A DNA stretch of 27,315 nt from DATARH01 sp050246595 (GCA_050246595.1 JBFWVT010000066.1:1-27315), one strand, 5' to 3'; shown: positions 7,819-15,849, counted from the first letter of the stretch. Translations and numbers: made by a program. Notes: generated by a model not told the origin, from the letters alone.

Positions 7819-9108
7819 ATGTCCGTCCGGCAGCCGGCGCCTTGCCCGGCGCATTGCATTGTCGTAGGGGCTGGGGCCGCGGGGCTGATGGCGGCCCGCG
7901 AGCTGGCTCGCGCGGGTCGGCGGGTGACGGTCCTCGAAGCGCGGGACCGCTGCGGCGGACGCATCGCTCCGCTGTCCGCCGAGGCGTTTGGTTACGCGGC
8001 GGAGGGCGGCGCCGAGTTCGTCCACGGCGCCGCGCCGGTGACGCGAACCCTGATGCGCGAGGCCGGGCTGTCGCTTGCGCCGCGCCGCGGCACGCGATGG
8101 AGCACCCGCTCCGGTATGCTGCGCACCGACGAGTCGCTGCTCCCCCATGCGGACCGTTTTTATGAGGCATTGATCGAGACAACGGTCGATGTGCCGATCG
8201 CCGAATTTCTGGAGGCGCATTTCGCCGATCGGCATTATGACGAGCTGCGGCGCTCGGTGATCCGAACCGTCGAGGGTTATGACGCGGCCGACCCGCGCCG
8301 CTTCAGCACCCTGGCGCTGCGCGACGAGTGGATGTCCCGCGATGACGGCGAGCACGGGCGGCTCCGCGAAGGCTACGGCGCGCTGATCGCCCATCTCGCC
8401 TCCGACTGCCGCAAACGGGGCGCCGCGATCCGTCTCGGCGCGGCCGTCACGGCGATTGGTGAGAGCGGGGGAGGGGTCGTCGTGCGCTGCCGCGACGGCG
8501 CCACGATCGAGGCCGATGCCGCGATCCTGACCGTGCCGCTGCCGCTGCTGTCGGAAATCGCGCTGCCGCCGACGGCGCGCGAGCGGGCGGAGGCCGCCGC
8601 CGATATCGGGTTCGGCAACGTGATCAAAATTCTGCTGCGCTTTGCGACACCCTGGTGGGCCGATATCGGCGGGTTCCCTCTCGCCGATCTGTCGTTCCTG
8701 CTGTCGAACGCCAGGGTCCCGACCTGGTGGACGCAATACCCGACGGCGCATCCGGTGCTGACCGGCTGGTTCGCCGGACCGAAAGCCGACACGGTGTCCT
8801 CGCTCAGTGACGACGAACTTGTGGTGTTGGGCCTCGCCTCGCTCGCCGAGATTTTTGACGTGTCCGCGGCAAGCCTCGGGAGAAATCTCGTCGCGTCGCG
8901 GGCGATCAACTGGCGCAACGACCCGTTCGCGCGCGGCGCCTACTCCTATGCGACGCCGAAAACACGCAAGGCGCTGGCGATGCTGAACCGGCCGGACGGC
9001 GATGCGATCTTCTTTTCCGGCGAGGCGCTCTATGCCGGGCCGGATATGGGAACGGTCGAGGCGGCGCTGGCCAGCGGCCAGGAGGCAGCGCTAACAATTC
9101 TGGGATGA
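7819..9108 (+). CDS. Flavin monoamine oxidase family protein
   Basis: This 429-aa protein has an N-terminal FAD dinucleotide-binding motif VVGAGAAG (residues 15-22), with the ribose-binding glutamate at about 40 (TVLEARDRCGGRI), the typical GG-doublet signature of amine oxidases. The C-terminal FAD motif is GEALYAGPDMGTVEAALASG. No signal peptide is visible, so it is likely cytoplasmic. The family oxidises amines or amino acids to imines with H2O2 release; some members are desaturases or use polyamines. The short gap to the preceding dioxygenase (28 nt) and to the Rieske gene (6 nt) indicates one transcript. The presence of an amine oxidase suggests a nitrogen-containing substrate or intermediate for the cluster; this is inference. 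Confidence 0.9.
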   Translation: MSVRQPAPCPAHCIVVGAGAAGLMAARELARAGRRVTVLEARDRCGGRIAPLSAEAFGYAAEGGAEFVHGAAPVTRTLMREAGLSLAPRRGTRWSTRSGMLRTDESLLPHADRFYEALIETTVDVPIAEFLEAHFADRHYDELRRSVIRTVEGYDAADPRRFSTLALRDEWMSRDDGEHGRLREGYGALIAHLASDCRKRGAAIRLGAAVTAIGESGGGVVVRCRDGATIEADAAILTVPLPLLSEIALPPTARERAEAAADIGFGNVIKILLRFATPWWADIGGFPLADLSFLLSNARVPTWWTQYPTAHPVLTGWFAGPKADTVSSLSDDELVVLGLASLAEIFDVSAASLGRNLVASRAINWRNDPFARGAYSYATPKTRKALAMLNRPDGDAIFFSGEALYAGPDMGTVEAALASGQEAALTILG

Positions 9109-9114
9109 GACATC

Positions 9115-10368
9115 GTGCCGGATTCCAATCTTGCCGAATCCCAACCGCTGCCCGATCGGGTCTGGTCGGGCGACCTGACGCGAATCCCTTATTGGGTCTA
9201 CCGCAACAAGGAGTTGCTGAAGACCGAACAGGAACGCATCTTCGAAGGCCCGGCCTGGAATTTTCTGTGCCTGGAGTCGGAGATTGCCAATCCCGGCGAC
9301 TGGCGCGCGACGAAAGTCGGACAGATGCCGGTCGTGGTCGTGCGCGACACGGACGGCTCGATCGCCGCCTTCGAGAACCGCTGCGTTCATCGCGGCGCGC
9401 TGATCTGCCTGGACGATTCCGGCAAAGACGCCAAGGACTTTCAGTGCGTCTACCACGCCTGGCGCTACGATCTGCGCGGCAACCTGAAATCCGTCGCATT
9501 CCAGCGCGGGGTGAACGGCAAGGGCGGCATGCCGGCCGATTTTCGCGTGGCGGATCACGGCCCGCGCAAGCTCCGCACCACCACCCTGTGCGGTCTCGTT
9601 TTCGGGACGTTGCGCGACGACACGCCGGATATCGAAACATTCATCGGTTCCGATGTTCTGGCGCAATTCAAGCGCGTCGTCGCGGACCGGCAGATCGAGA
9701 TTATCGGCCGGTTTGTCCAGGTATTGCCGAACAACTGGAAGATGTATGCCGAAAACGTGCGCGATTCGTATCACGCCAGTCTTCTGCACCTGTTCTTCGC
9801 CACGTTCAGGATCAACCGTCTGAGCCAGGGCGGCGGCTTGATCGTCAGCCCGAACGGTGGGTGCAGCGTCTCCTCGACCATCGCGCCGACCGAAACAGAC
9901 GATAAAGCCTATGCCGGGATGCGCTCCGTCGATGACGGTTACAGGCTGGAGGATACCGGGCTGATCGATGTCGTGGACGAGCATCCGGATCGCATCCGGC
10001 AGCACATCGTGACGGTATTTCCGAATTTTGTCGTGCAGAAGACCCAGAACGCGATGGCGCTTCGGTTTTTCACCCCGAACGGCATCGACCGCACAAATTT
10101 GGAATGGATTTATTTCGGATACGCCGACGACACCCCGGAAATGCGCAAGCGTCGCCTGCGACACCTGAACCTCGGCGGACCGGCCGGTTTTGTCTCGATG
10201 GAGGATGGCTGCGTCGGCGGCTTTGTCGAACGCGGCATCGCAACAGCGGAAGACGCAACCTCGATCGTCGCGATGGGTGGGGCCGGGAGCGAAAGCCAGA
10301 AGACACGGGCGACCGAGGCCGCGGTGCGGGGTTTCTGGTCATTGTGGCGCCGGATGGTCGCCGTATGA
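9115..10368 (+). CDS. Aromatic ring-hydroxylating oxygenase, Rieske alpha subunit (salicylate hydroxylase/anthranilate dioxygenase type)
   Basis: This is a 417-aa large subunit. The Rieske [2Fe-2S] ligands are C90-x-H92 and C111-x-x-H114 (ENRCVHRGA ... QCVYHAW). The mononuclear iron site is visible as D217, H220 and H225 in ENVRDSYHASLLH, with the bridging aspartate spaced as in naphthalene dioxygenase. The C-terminal run LRHLNLGGPAGFVSMEDG closely resembles salicylate 5-hydroxylase (NagG) and three-component anthranilate dioxygenase (AndAc) large subunits. The start is GTG at 9115; the ATG at 9105 is in another frame. Its stop overlaps the beta-subunit start in an ATGA. The electron-transfer ferredoxin and reductase are not in the window. 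The true substrate may be another substituted benzoate-like acid. Confidence 0.93.
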   Translation: MPDSNLAESQPLPDRVWSGDLTRIPYWVYRNKELLKTEQERIFEGPAWNFLCLESEIANPGDWRATKVGQMPVVVVRDTDGSIAAFENRCVHRGALICLDDSGKDAKDFQCVYHAWRYDLRGNLKSVAFQRGVNGKGGMPADFRVADHGPRKLRTTTLCGLVFGTLRDDTPDIETFIGSDVLAQFKRVVADRQIEIIGRFVQVLPNNWKMYAENVRDSYHASLLHLFFATFRINRLSQGGGLIVSPNGGCSVSSTIAPTETDDKAYAGMRSVDDGYRLEDTGLIDVVDEHPDRIRQHIVTVFPNFVVQKTQNAMALRFFTPNGIDRTNLEWIYFGYADDTPEMRKRRLRHLNLGGPAGFVSMEDGCVGGFVERGIATAEDATSIVAMGGAGSESQKTRATEAAVRGFWSLWRRMVAV

Positions 10369-10826
10369 GCATTTTGCGGATCGCCGAGCTGAACGCTGCC
10401 TACGCATCGGCGATCGATAATGACCGGCTGGAGGAATGGCCGGATTTTTTTGTCGAGGATTGCCTCTACAAGATCACCTCGGCCGACAATCATAAGCGGG
10501 GTTACGCGGCGGGTATTGTCTATGCCGACTCCCGAGCCATGCTGCGCGATCGCGTGACAGCGCTGCGCCGGGCGAATATCTACGAGCGGCAGAGCTATCG
10601 ACACATCATCGGGCTGCCGCTTATCGGTTCAAGCGGGGCGGGCGGGATCGCGGTCGAAACGCCGTTTCTTGTCGCGCGCATCATGCGCGACGGGAGAACC
10701 GATCTGTTCGCCACCGGCGTCTATATCGATAAATTGCGCGAAGAAGCCTCCCGGCTTTGTTTTGTCGAACGGATCGCGGTCTGCGACAGCGCGCATTTTG
10801 ATACGCTGCTGGCAATCCCGCTTTAA
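10365..10826 (+). CDS. Aromatic ring-hydroxylating oxygenase, beta (small) subunit
   Basis: This 153-aa NTF2/SnoaL-fold small subunit begins MSILRIAELNAAYASAIDND, with the segment RLEEWPDFFVEDCLYKITSA typical of the family. It ends AVCDSAHFDTLLAIPL, the C-terminal signature of anthranilate/salicylate-type beta subunits. It supports alpha3beta3 assembly rather than catalysis. The start codon overlaps the alpha-subunit stop (ATGA), which indicates translational coupling. A longer in-frame extension upstream lies inside the alpha gene and was rejected. It is the last gene of the plus-strand run, ending 5 nt from the convergent TauD-like gene, so the two operons meet tail to tail with no room for a separate terminator. 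Confidence 0.93.
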   Translation: MSILRIAELNAAYASAIDNDRLEEWPDFFVEDCLYKITSADNHKRGYAAGIVYADSRAMLRDRVTALRRANIYERQSYRHIIGLPLIGSSGAGGIAVETPFLVARIMRDGRTDLFATGVYIDKLREEASRLCFVERIAVCDSAHFDTLLAIPL

Positions 10827-10831
10827 ACGTC

Positions 10832-11731
10832 TCAGATCGGCATTCCGACCTCGGATTGGGCCAGCCTGCCCTGCGGGATCACATGGCGATAGCGGTCGAG
10901 CCGCATCGTCATCCGTTTCATCAGCCGCCGCGCGCTCGGATCGAACGGGGTGCGCCGATGCATCGTAACCCCGTTGTCCCACAACACGAGATCGCCGACC
11001 TGCCAGTGATGAGCGTAAACGAATTCGTCGCGCGTGGCGTTTTCGTAGACCTCGTCCAGCAGCGCGAGACCCGAACTCGTGTCCATGTAGTCGATGCCTG
11101 ATGTCGTCGTCGAATCAAGGTACAGCGAGCGGTCGCCGGTTTCGGGGTGGGCGCGGATCAGCGCGTGCGTCACCGGCGGGGTCAGACGCCTCGCTTCATC
11201 GGAAATCTGCCGGTCGGTTTCGCGCCCGTACCCGGCAAGCCGCTTCGTGTAATCGAAAATGCCGCGCTTGCCGGCGATCTTCGCCCGCAACTGACGCGGC
11301 AGAGCGGCATAGGCGGCGCGCAGATCGACCCAGAAGGTCTCGCCGCCCGATTGCGGCAATTCGAGCGCGTAGAGCGCCGCGCCGGTCGCCGGAAGCTGCA
11401 TATAGGACTGGTCGGAGTGCCATTGCAGCTCGCCGTCGCCGAGGCCGCCGATCGGATTGCCGAACCCGTCCCGCAGATTGGAGAGGACCGTCACCTCGGG
11501 GGTCGCGGGCGAGGCCCAGTCGCTGCGCACGGTGCGCTCCAGCGGACCGAACAGGGCGCAGAACGAAGCGAGTTCCGCCTCGCTCAGCGCCTGCCGGCGA
11601 AACACCAGGACGCCGTGTTGCGAATAGAGCGTCCGCAGCTCCGCGATGATGGTGTCGTCCAACGGCTCCCACAGTCTGAGGCCGACGATTTCGCGGGCCA
11701 GGGTCGGGTGGAGCGGTCGCACATTGAGCAT
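10832..11731 (-). CDS. TauD/TfdA family Fe(II)/2-oxoglutarate dioxygenase
   Basis: This 299-aa protein is the third TauD/TfdA-like enzyme. Iron ligands are H105-x-D107 in LQWHSDQSY and H258 in LWDNGVTMHRR, with R273 spaced exactly 15 residues on, as in TauD (H255/R270). A GGETFWVDLRAAYAALP segment and HPETGDRSLYLD follow the family order. It is the last gene of a five-gene minus-strand operon, 29 nt after the VOC gene. It is similar in length and motifs to the 1367-2266 copy but clearly divergent, so the two probably act on different substrates. Its end overlaps the region where the two operons converge. Confidence 0.93.
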   Translation of the reverse strand: MLNVRPLHPTLAREIVGLRLWEPLDDTIIAELRTLYSQHGVLVFRRQALSEAELASFCALFGPLERTVRSDWASPATPEVTVLSNLRDGFGNPIGGLGDGELQWHSDQSYMQLPATGAALYALELPQSGGETFWVDLRAAYAALPRQLRAKIAGKRGIFDYTKRLAGYGRETDRQISDEARRLTPPVTHALIRAHPETGDRSLYLDSTTTSGIDYMDTSSGLALLDEVYENATRDEFVYAHHWQVGDLVLWDNGVTMHRRTPFDPSARRLMKRMTMRLDRYRHVIPQGRLAQSEVGMPI

Positions 11732-11760
11732 CGGGCGGTCTCGCCAACCGGGAAGCGGGT

Positions 11761-12621
11761 CTACTCGGCGGCCTGCTTTGCCGGGACGGGCAGCGACTCG
11801 GTGCCGGTCCAGGGGTGTTCGGCGATGTCGAACAGGATGCCCTCGGGGCCGTACATCTTGACCTCGAACCCGCCGATGCGCGCCGGATCGTCCTGGTCCA
11901 TATAATGCCTGCCGCCGCCCACGGTGACGGTCTTGCCGGCTTGTTCGATGTCGTCGACCAGAATGCCGAAATGATGCAGCCCGGTGAACTCCATGCCGCG
12001 TCCGATCTGGTCGGTCTTGAAGCGCAATATCGCCAGATCGACCGTGCCGTCGCTCACATGATGACCATAGGCCAGCGGGCCGTCATTCGAGCGCACGATC
12101 TCGAAGCCGAACGCCTTGACGTAGAAATCGGCCATCGCATCCGGGTCTTTGCAGGCGATCGCCAGATGGCGCAGCTTGGCCCGGTGCGTATCGCCCGCCG
12201 GGTCGCTGGCCTCGCCCGCTTCCGGCAGCGGTGCGGCGCCGGCCCAGCCGTGCTCGGCGATGTCGAACAGGATGCGTTCGGGTCCGTAGAATTTCTTTTC
12301 GAAATAGCCGGCCTGATGACCCTGCTGGCCCTGATCGATATAGTGCTCGGCGCCGAGGCTGACGAGTTTCTGCGAGAACTCTTCGACATCCTCGACGAGC
12401 ACGCCGAAATGATGAATGCCCCGGTAATCGATGCCCTTGCCAAGCTGGTCGGTCTTGAACTTGAGGATCGCCATGTTGAGCGTGCCGTCGGACAGGAACA
12501 CGCCGTCGGCAAGCACGCCGTTGGGGCGGCCGACCTCGACAAAATCGAAGGTCTTCCTGTAGAACTCGGCCATCGCCTCCGGGTTCTCGGCGGCGATCGC
12601 GATATGGCGCAGCTTGGGCAT
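11761..12621 (-). CDS. Two-domain VOC (glyoxalase/extradiol-dioxygenase fold) protein
   Basis: This 286-aa protein consists of two VOC domains that are clearly internal duplicates (about 1-128 and 148-273), joined by a 20-residue acidic/proline linker. Each begins KLRHxAIAxxxPxAMAxFY and repeats DGTxxxAILxFKTDQxGxG, GxHHFGxLV and ILFDIAEH. A candidate metal triad is intact in both halves: H6, H71, E123 and H152, H217, E268, with spacing near 65 and 51-52 residues, much like the His-His-Glu of type I extradiol dioxygenases. VOC proteins include ring-cleaving dioxygenases, glyoxalases, epimerases and resistance proteins, so the activity is uncertain. GGAGG precedes the ATG at 12621. The longer open frame to the right runs into the Nudix gene in another frame and was rejected. 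Confidence 0.9.
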   Translation of the reverse strand: MPKLRHIAIAAENPEAMAEFYRKTFDFVEVGRPNGVLADGVFLSDGTLNMAILKFKTDQLGKGIDYRGIHHFGVLVEDVEEFSQKLVSLGAEHYIDQGQQGHQAGYFEKKFYGPERILFDIAEHGWAGAAPLPEAGEASDPAGDTHRAKLRHLAIACKDPDAMADFYVKAFGFEIVRSNDGPLAYGHHVSDGTVDLAILRFKTDQIGRGMEFTGLHHFGILVDDIEQAGKTVTVGGGRHYMDQDDPARIGGFEVKMYGPEGILFDIAEHPWTGTESLPVPAKQAAE

Positions 12622-12633
12622 GACCCTCTCCTC

Positions 12634-12649
12634 CCGTATCCGGATACGG
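12634..12649. promoter_or_regulatory. 16-bp perfect palindrome upstream of the VOC gene
   Basis: CCGTATCCGGATACGG is perfectly self-complementary and lies 12 bases before the VOC start, inside the 43-nt gap between the Nudix and VOC genes. It could be a repressor operator for an internal promoter. It could instead act as an RNA hairpin, but no loop or T-tract is present. This is seen directly; the function is inferred. Confidence 0.4.
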
Positions 12650-12664
12650 CAATCTAGCACGATA

Positions 12665-13108
12665 TCAGGTTGATTTCGAAGCGCCGCATAGCTCTGCGAG
12701 CGGGATGCCTGCAAGCACGCGGGCCATATTCTTGCCGACCAGACGCAGCGCCTCCCCGCGCGGGAACAGACCGAAGCGGTCGAACTCGGGAAGCCGGCGG
12801 CCTTTCCGGAAGAACCAGGAGCCGCAGACCAGCGCGGCGGGATCGGGCATGACCGGCGGCGCCCAGAAAAACAGCGCGAGGTCCTTGGCGGGAAGATAGG
12901 AGAAGGTGCCGAGCGGGCGCAGCTCGTCTTCGGGCGCATCGATCCCGGTCTCCTCGAACAGCTCGCGCCGCGCCGCGGCGGCGAGGGCTTCGCCCCGCTC
13001 GGCAACCCCCTTCGGGATATCCCAGCGCGGCGACAGCGGCGCATGGCCGAGCAGCAGCAGCTCGCCGTCGGTGACAAGAACGCCGGAGCTGATCATTTTC
13101 GATTTCAT
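12665..13108 (-). CDS. Nudix hydrolase
   Basis: This 147-aa protein carries a complete Nudix box, Gx5Ex7REUxEExGU, at G34-E40-R48-E49-E52-E53-G55 (GVAERGEALAAAARRELFEE then TGI). The core is preceded by DGELLLLGHAPLSPRWDIPKG. Nudix enzymes hydrolyse nucleoside diphosphates linked to other groups, using Mg2+ bound by the box glutamates. The substrate is not evident. The start is 1 nt after the stop of the small lipoprotein gene, so translation is probably coupled. In an oxygenase operon it may remove oxidised nucleotides or cofactor by-products, though this is speculative. Confidence 0.92.
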   Translation of the reverse strand: MKSKMISSGVLVTDGELLLLGHAPLSPRWDIPKGVAERGEALAAAARRELFEETGIDAPEDELRPLGTFSYLPAKDLALFFWAPPVMPDPAALVCGSWFFRKGRRLPEFDRFGLFPRGEALRLVGKNMARVLAGIPLAELCGASKST

Positions 13109-13109
13109 A

Positions 13110-13241
13110 TCAGGGGCGGCTCAACCCGCCGCTGACGCCGGCGTAAAACCCGTCGCGCCGATCGTTGCCGGGTTCGCGCATCGAGCAGCCGCAGAGCAGC
13201 AGCGCCAGGCCGATCGCCAGAGCGGCAGCGATCCGGCTCAT
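13110..13241 (-). CDS. Small putative lipoprotein (43 aa)
   Basis: Short gene seen by reading the minus strand between two larger genes. The 43-aa product starts MSRIAAALAIGLALLLCGCS, a hydrophobic signal peptide with a single arginine and an LCGC lipobox-like end, then a short polar tail containing DGFYAGVSGGLSRP. Cys19 would be the lipidated residue; a cysteine at the -2 position is unusual for a lipobox. Its ATG overlaps the stop of the PhyH gene (ATGA), and its stop lies 1 nt before the Nudix start, which is strong evidence that it is translated as part of the operon. It resembles small entericidin-like lipoproteins in size only. It should reach the cell envelope; its function is unknown. 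Confidence 0.62.
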   Translation of the reverse strand: MSRIAAALAIGLALLLCGCSMREPGNDRRDGFYAGVSGGLSRP

Positions 13242-14077
13242 GCCACGTCCCGGTCGTAGCGCAGCGTCTCCTCGCGATTGGCTTCGCGAAAGCGCGCCAC
13301 GGCCTCGGCGTGGAAAGCGCGTTCGGCCGGTCCGTAATCCTGTTGCGGCCGAGGCTCGTCGTCGAAATGCCCGTAGCGGTCGGTCCCGCGCACAAGCATC
13401 GCCGAGAGCCGTGTCGTGCAGCGGCAGCGCGCCGCGGCTGGGATGTAACTGATGCCGAGCCCGACCCGGCGATGGTCGGACCGGTTCGGTCCCGAGCGAT
13501 GGATCAGATGCGTATGGTGCAGGGACATCTGGCCCGCCTGCACCGCCATGAACACCGTGTCGCGCCGGTCGAACTCCTTGCTGACCGTCTGTCCCCGCGA
13601 CAGCAGGTTGTGCGGCGAATCCGACTGGCCGTGATGCAGCTGACCGAGGCGGTGGCTGCCCGGCACGACCTCCATGCAGCCGGATTCGACTGACGCGTCG
13701 GTCAGCGCAACCCAGGCGGTCACCTGCACCGGCGGATCGAGCCCGAAATAGGTCGCGTCCTGGTGCCAGCTGACAAAAGCCGGGTCGTGCGCGTGTTTGG
13801 GCCAGACCGACAGGTGGAACAGCCGGATGTCGGGACCGATCAGATCCTCGATCGGATCGAGGACCGCCGGATGATGCACGATCTCGTCCACCCAGCGGAA
13901 CAGCAGGTGCGGCTTGAAATTGTGGCCCTTGCCGAATTCGCGTCCGTCGCGGCGCTCGAAGGCTTCGAGCCGGTCGAGATAGAAGCGGGCCCGTTCGCGG
14001 CCGAACACGTCGACCGGGAACAGAAACCCAGCGCGCTCGTAGCGCGCGACCTCGCTGTCGGATAGCCGTCTACCCAT
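13238..14077 (-). CDS. Phytanoyl-CoA dioxygenase (PhyH) family protein
   Basis: This 279-aa Fe(II)/2-oxoglutarate oxygenase is of the PhyH type. The HxD metal motif is H105-x-D107 in SWHQDATYFGL. The distal histidine is probably H193 in LIHRSGPNRSDHRR, with R204 for the co-substrate. An ESGCMEVVPGSHRLG segment (about 131-145) is a PhyH family hallmark. These enzymes hydroxylate diverse small molecules, from acyl-CoAs to halogenated and natural-product substrates; without close relatives the substrate cannot be named. It is the first gene of the minus-strand operon and probably sets its promoter in the divergent gap to the right. The start at 14077 (MGRRLSDSEVARYERAGFLF) gives the usual N-terminus. 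Confidence 0.92.
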   Translation of the reverse strand: MGRRLSDSEVARYERAGFLFPVDVFGRERARFYLDRLEAFERRDGREFGKGHNFKPHLLFRWVDEIVHHPAVLDPIEDLIGPDIRLFHLSVWPKHAHDPAFVSWHQDATYFGLDPPVQVTAWVALTDASVESGCMEVVPGSHRLGQLHHGQSDSPHNLLSRGQTVSKEFDRRDTVFMAVQAGQMSLHHTHLIHRSGPNRSDHRRVGLGISYIPAAARCRCTTRLSAMLVRGTDRYGHFDDEPRPQQDYGPAERAFHAEAVARFREANREETLRYDRDVA

Positions 14078-14229
14078 CGCGGATTCCTTGGTGGCGGATC
14101 AAAAAAGATAACGTTTTGCCGCAGGGCCCGCTATGGATTACCGCGATGGAGGCAACGCACGCAGACCCCTGCGCGGCCTCCATGCGCTCTTGCGGTAGAG
14201 AAGCGCTTAGCCTGGGCAGGAAGACGGAC
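14078..14229. promoter_or_regulatory. Divergent promoter region between PhyH operon and GGT
   Basis: These 152 bases separate two divergent starts and include an A-rich patch (AAAAAAGATAACG near 14101-14113) that stands out from the GC-rich surroundings. Promoters for both genes are expected here, but no confident -35/-10 pair or operator was identified. Confidence 0.4.
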
Positions 14230-15840
14230 ATGGAGCAAATCCGCTGTTATCGGCCGCTGATCATCGGACGGCGCGGCGCTGTCGCGGCCAATCATCCGCT
14301 GGCGGCGCAGGCCGGGCTTCTGGCATTGCGCGCCGGCGGCAACGCGGTCGATGCGGCGGTTGCGACGGCCCTGACCTTGGCGGTCGTCGAGCCAATGATG
14401 TCGGGGATCGGCGGCGACGGGTTCTACACGATCTTCGACGCAGCGAGCGGGCGCGCTGCGGTCGTCAACGGCACCGGACCGGCGCCGCGCGAAGCGACCC
14501 CGGAGCGCTACGCCGCCGGCATCCCGCGCACCGGGCCGATGTCGGTCTCGGTGCCGGGGCTGGTGGCCGGGCTTGGCATGATGCACCGCGATTACGGAAT
14601 TCTGCCGTGGCGCGACCTGTTTGCCGAGGCGATCCGATACGCGCGCGACGGTTACGGCGCGACACCGCATTACCGCAATTTCGCCGCGGAGGGCCTGGGG
14701 TGCCTGCGCGCCGACCGGCGCAGCGCCGCGGTGTTTCTGGAGGAGGGGAGGGCACCCGCTGTCGGCAGGCCGATCGTGCAATCCGATCTGGCGCGCACGC
14801 TTGAGGAGATCGCTTCCGAGGGGGCCGAGTGTTTTTATCGCGGCGCGCTCGCGCGGCGGCTTGCGTCGGCCTGCGCCGATGCCGACGCGCCGGTCGGCGA
14901 GACCGATCTCGCCGAGTTCGCGGCCGAGCGGCAGGAGCCGATCCGCATCGATTATCGCGGTCTCTCGGTGCTCGAAGCGCCGCCCAATTCGACCGGGTTC
15001 GTGCTGTTGCAGGAGCTGAAGATCGCCGAGAATTTCGATCTGAAATCGATGGGTCTCGGCTCGGCCGATCTCGTGCATGTCATGGTCGAGGCGAAAAAGC
15101 TCGCCTTTGCCGATCGCGAGCGCTGGGGCGCCGACCCGCGCAGCATCGACGCGCCGCTCGACGAGCTGCTGTCTGCCGATTACGCCGCGCGGCTTGCGAG
15201 CTGCATCGACCGGAGCCGCGCCGCGCCGACAAGCGCCATCGCCGATGCGGCCGGCAATACGACCTATTTCTGCACCGTGGACGGCGACGGCAATGCGGTC
15301 TCGGGCATCCAGAGCATCAACAGCGCCTGGGGTTCCGGCGTGACCGCCGGCGATACCGGCATCCTGCTCAACAACCGCATGGCCTACTGGCATCTCGACC
15401 CGGCGCACCCGAATTATCTGCGGCCGGGGCGCCGCGTGCGTCATACGATGAACCCGCCGCTGGTTCTCAAGGACGGCAAGCTCTGGGGGGTGTTCGGCAC
15501 GCCCGGCGCCGACAATCAGGTGCAGATCAATTTCCAGATCGCGACGGCGATGATCGATTTCGGTCTTGACCCGCAACAGGCCGCCGAGATGCCGCGCTGG
15601 ACCTCGATGGTGCCGGGGCAATACGCGAATTACCCGCATGACGGGCCGGACGTGCTGACGATGGAACGCCGATTCCCGGAGGAGGTCCGGCGCGAACTGG
15701 CGCGGCGCGGCCATCCGGTCGATACGGTCGGCGATCTCGACGGCCCGTGCAGCGTCGAGATCATCCGCCGCGACACCGAGTCGGGCATGCTGTTGGCCGG
15801 CTCCGACCCGCGCCGCGATGGCTGGGCGCTTGCCTGGTGA
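14230..15840 (+). CDS. Gamma-glutamyltransferase family protein
   Basis: This 536-aa protein has the GGT pattern: AGGNAVDAAVATALTLAVVE near the N-terminus, GIGGDGFYTIFD, and the autoprocessing site at GNTTYFCTVDGDGNAVSG. T344 is the predicted nucleophile that becomes the N-terminus of the small subunit (T391 in E. coli GGT). SINSAWGSGVTAGDTGILLN follows. It lacks an obvious signal peptide, unlike periplasmic GGT, so it may be a cytoplasmic GGT-like enzyme (glutathione-conjugate breakdown or another gamma-glutamyl or Ntn amidohydrolase reaction). The start at 14230 was chosen because AGGAAG lies 6 bases upstream and the protein begins at family-like sequence; an in-frame ATG at 14116 would add 38 unrelated residues. 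A link to the GST upstream is plausible but unproven. Confidence 0.9.
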   Translation: MEQIRCYRPLIIGRRGAVAANHPLAAQAGLLALRAGGNAVDAAVATALTLAVVEPMMSGIGGDGFYTIFDAASGRAAVVNGTGPAPREATPERYAAGIPRTGPMSVSVPGLVAGLGMMHRDYGILPWRDLFAEAIRYARDGYGATPHYRNFAAEGLGCLRADRRSAAVFLEEGRAPAVGRPIVQSDLARTLEEIASEGAECFYRGALARRLASACADADAPVGETDLAEFAAERQEPIRIDYRGLSVLEAPPNSTGFVLLQELKIAENFDLKSMGLGSADLVHVMVEAKKLAFADRERWGADPRSIDAPLDELLSADYAARLASCIDRSRAAPTSAIADAAGNTTYFCTVDGDGNAVSGIQSINSAWGSGVTAGDTGILLNNRMAYWHLDPAHPNYLRPGRRVRHTMNPPLVLKDGKLWGVFGTPGADNQVQINFQIATAMIDFGLDPQQAAEMPRWTSMVPGQYANYPHDGPDVLTMERRFPEEVRRELARRGHPVDTVGDLDGPCSVEIIRRDTESGMLLAGSDPRRDGWALAW

Positions 15841-15849
15841 GCCGAACCC

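Noticed and set aside
14131..15714. 527-aa minus-strand open frame
   Set aside because: Antisense shadow of the gamma-glutamyltransferase gene; composition is RDR/Q-rich with no recognised motif.
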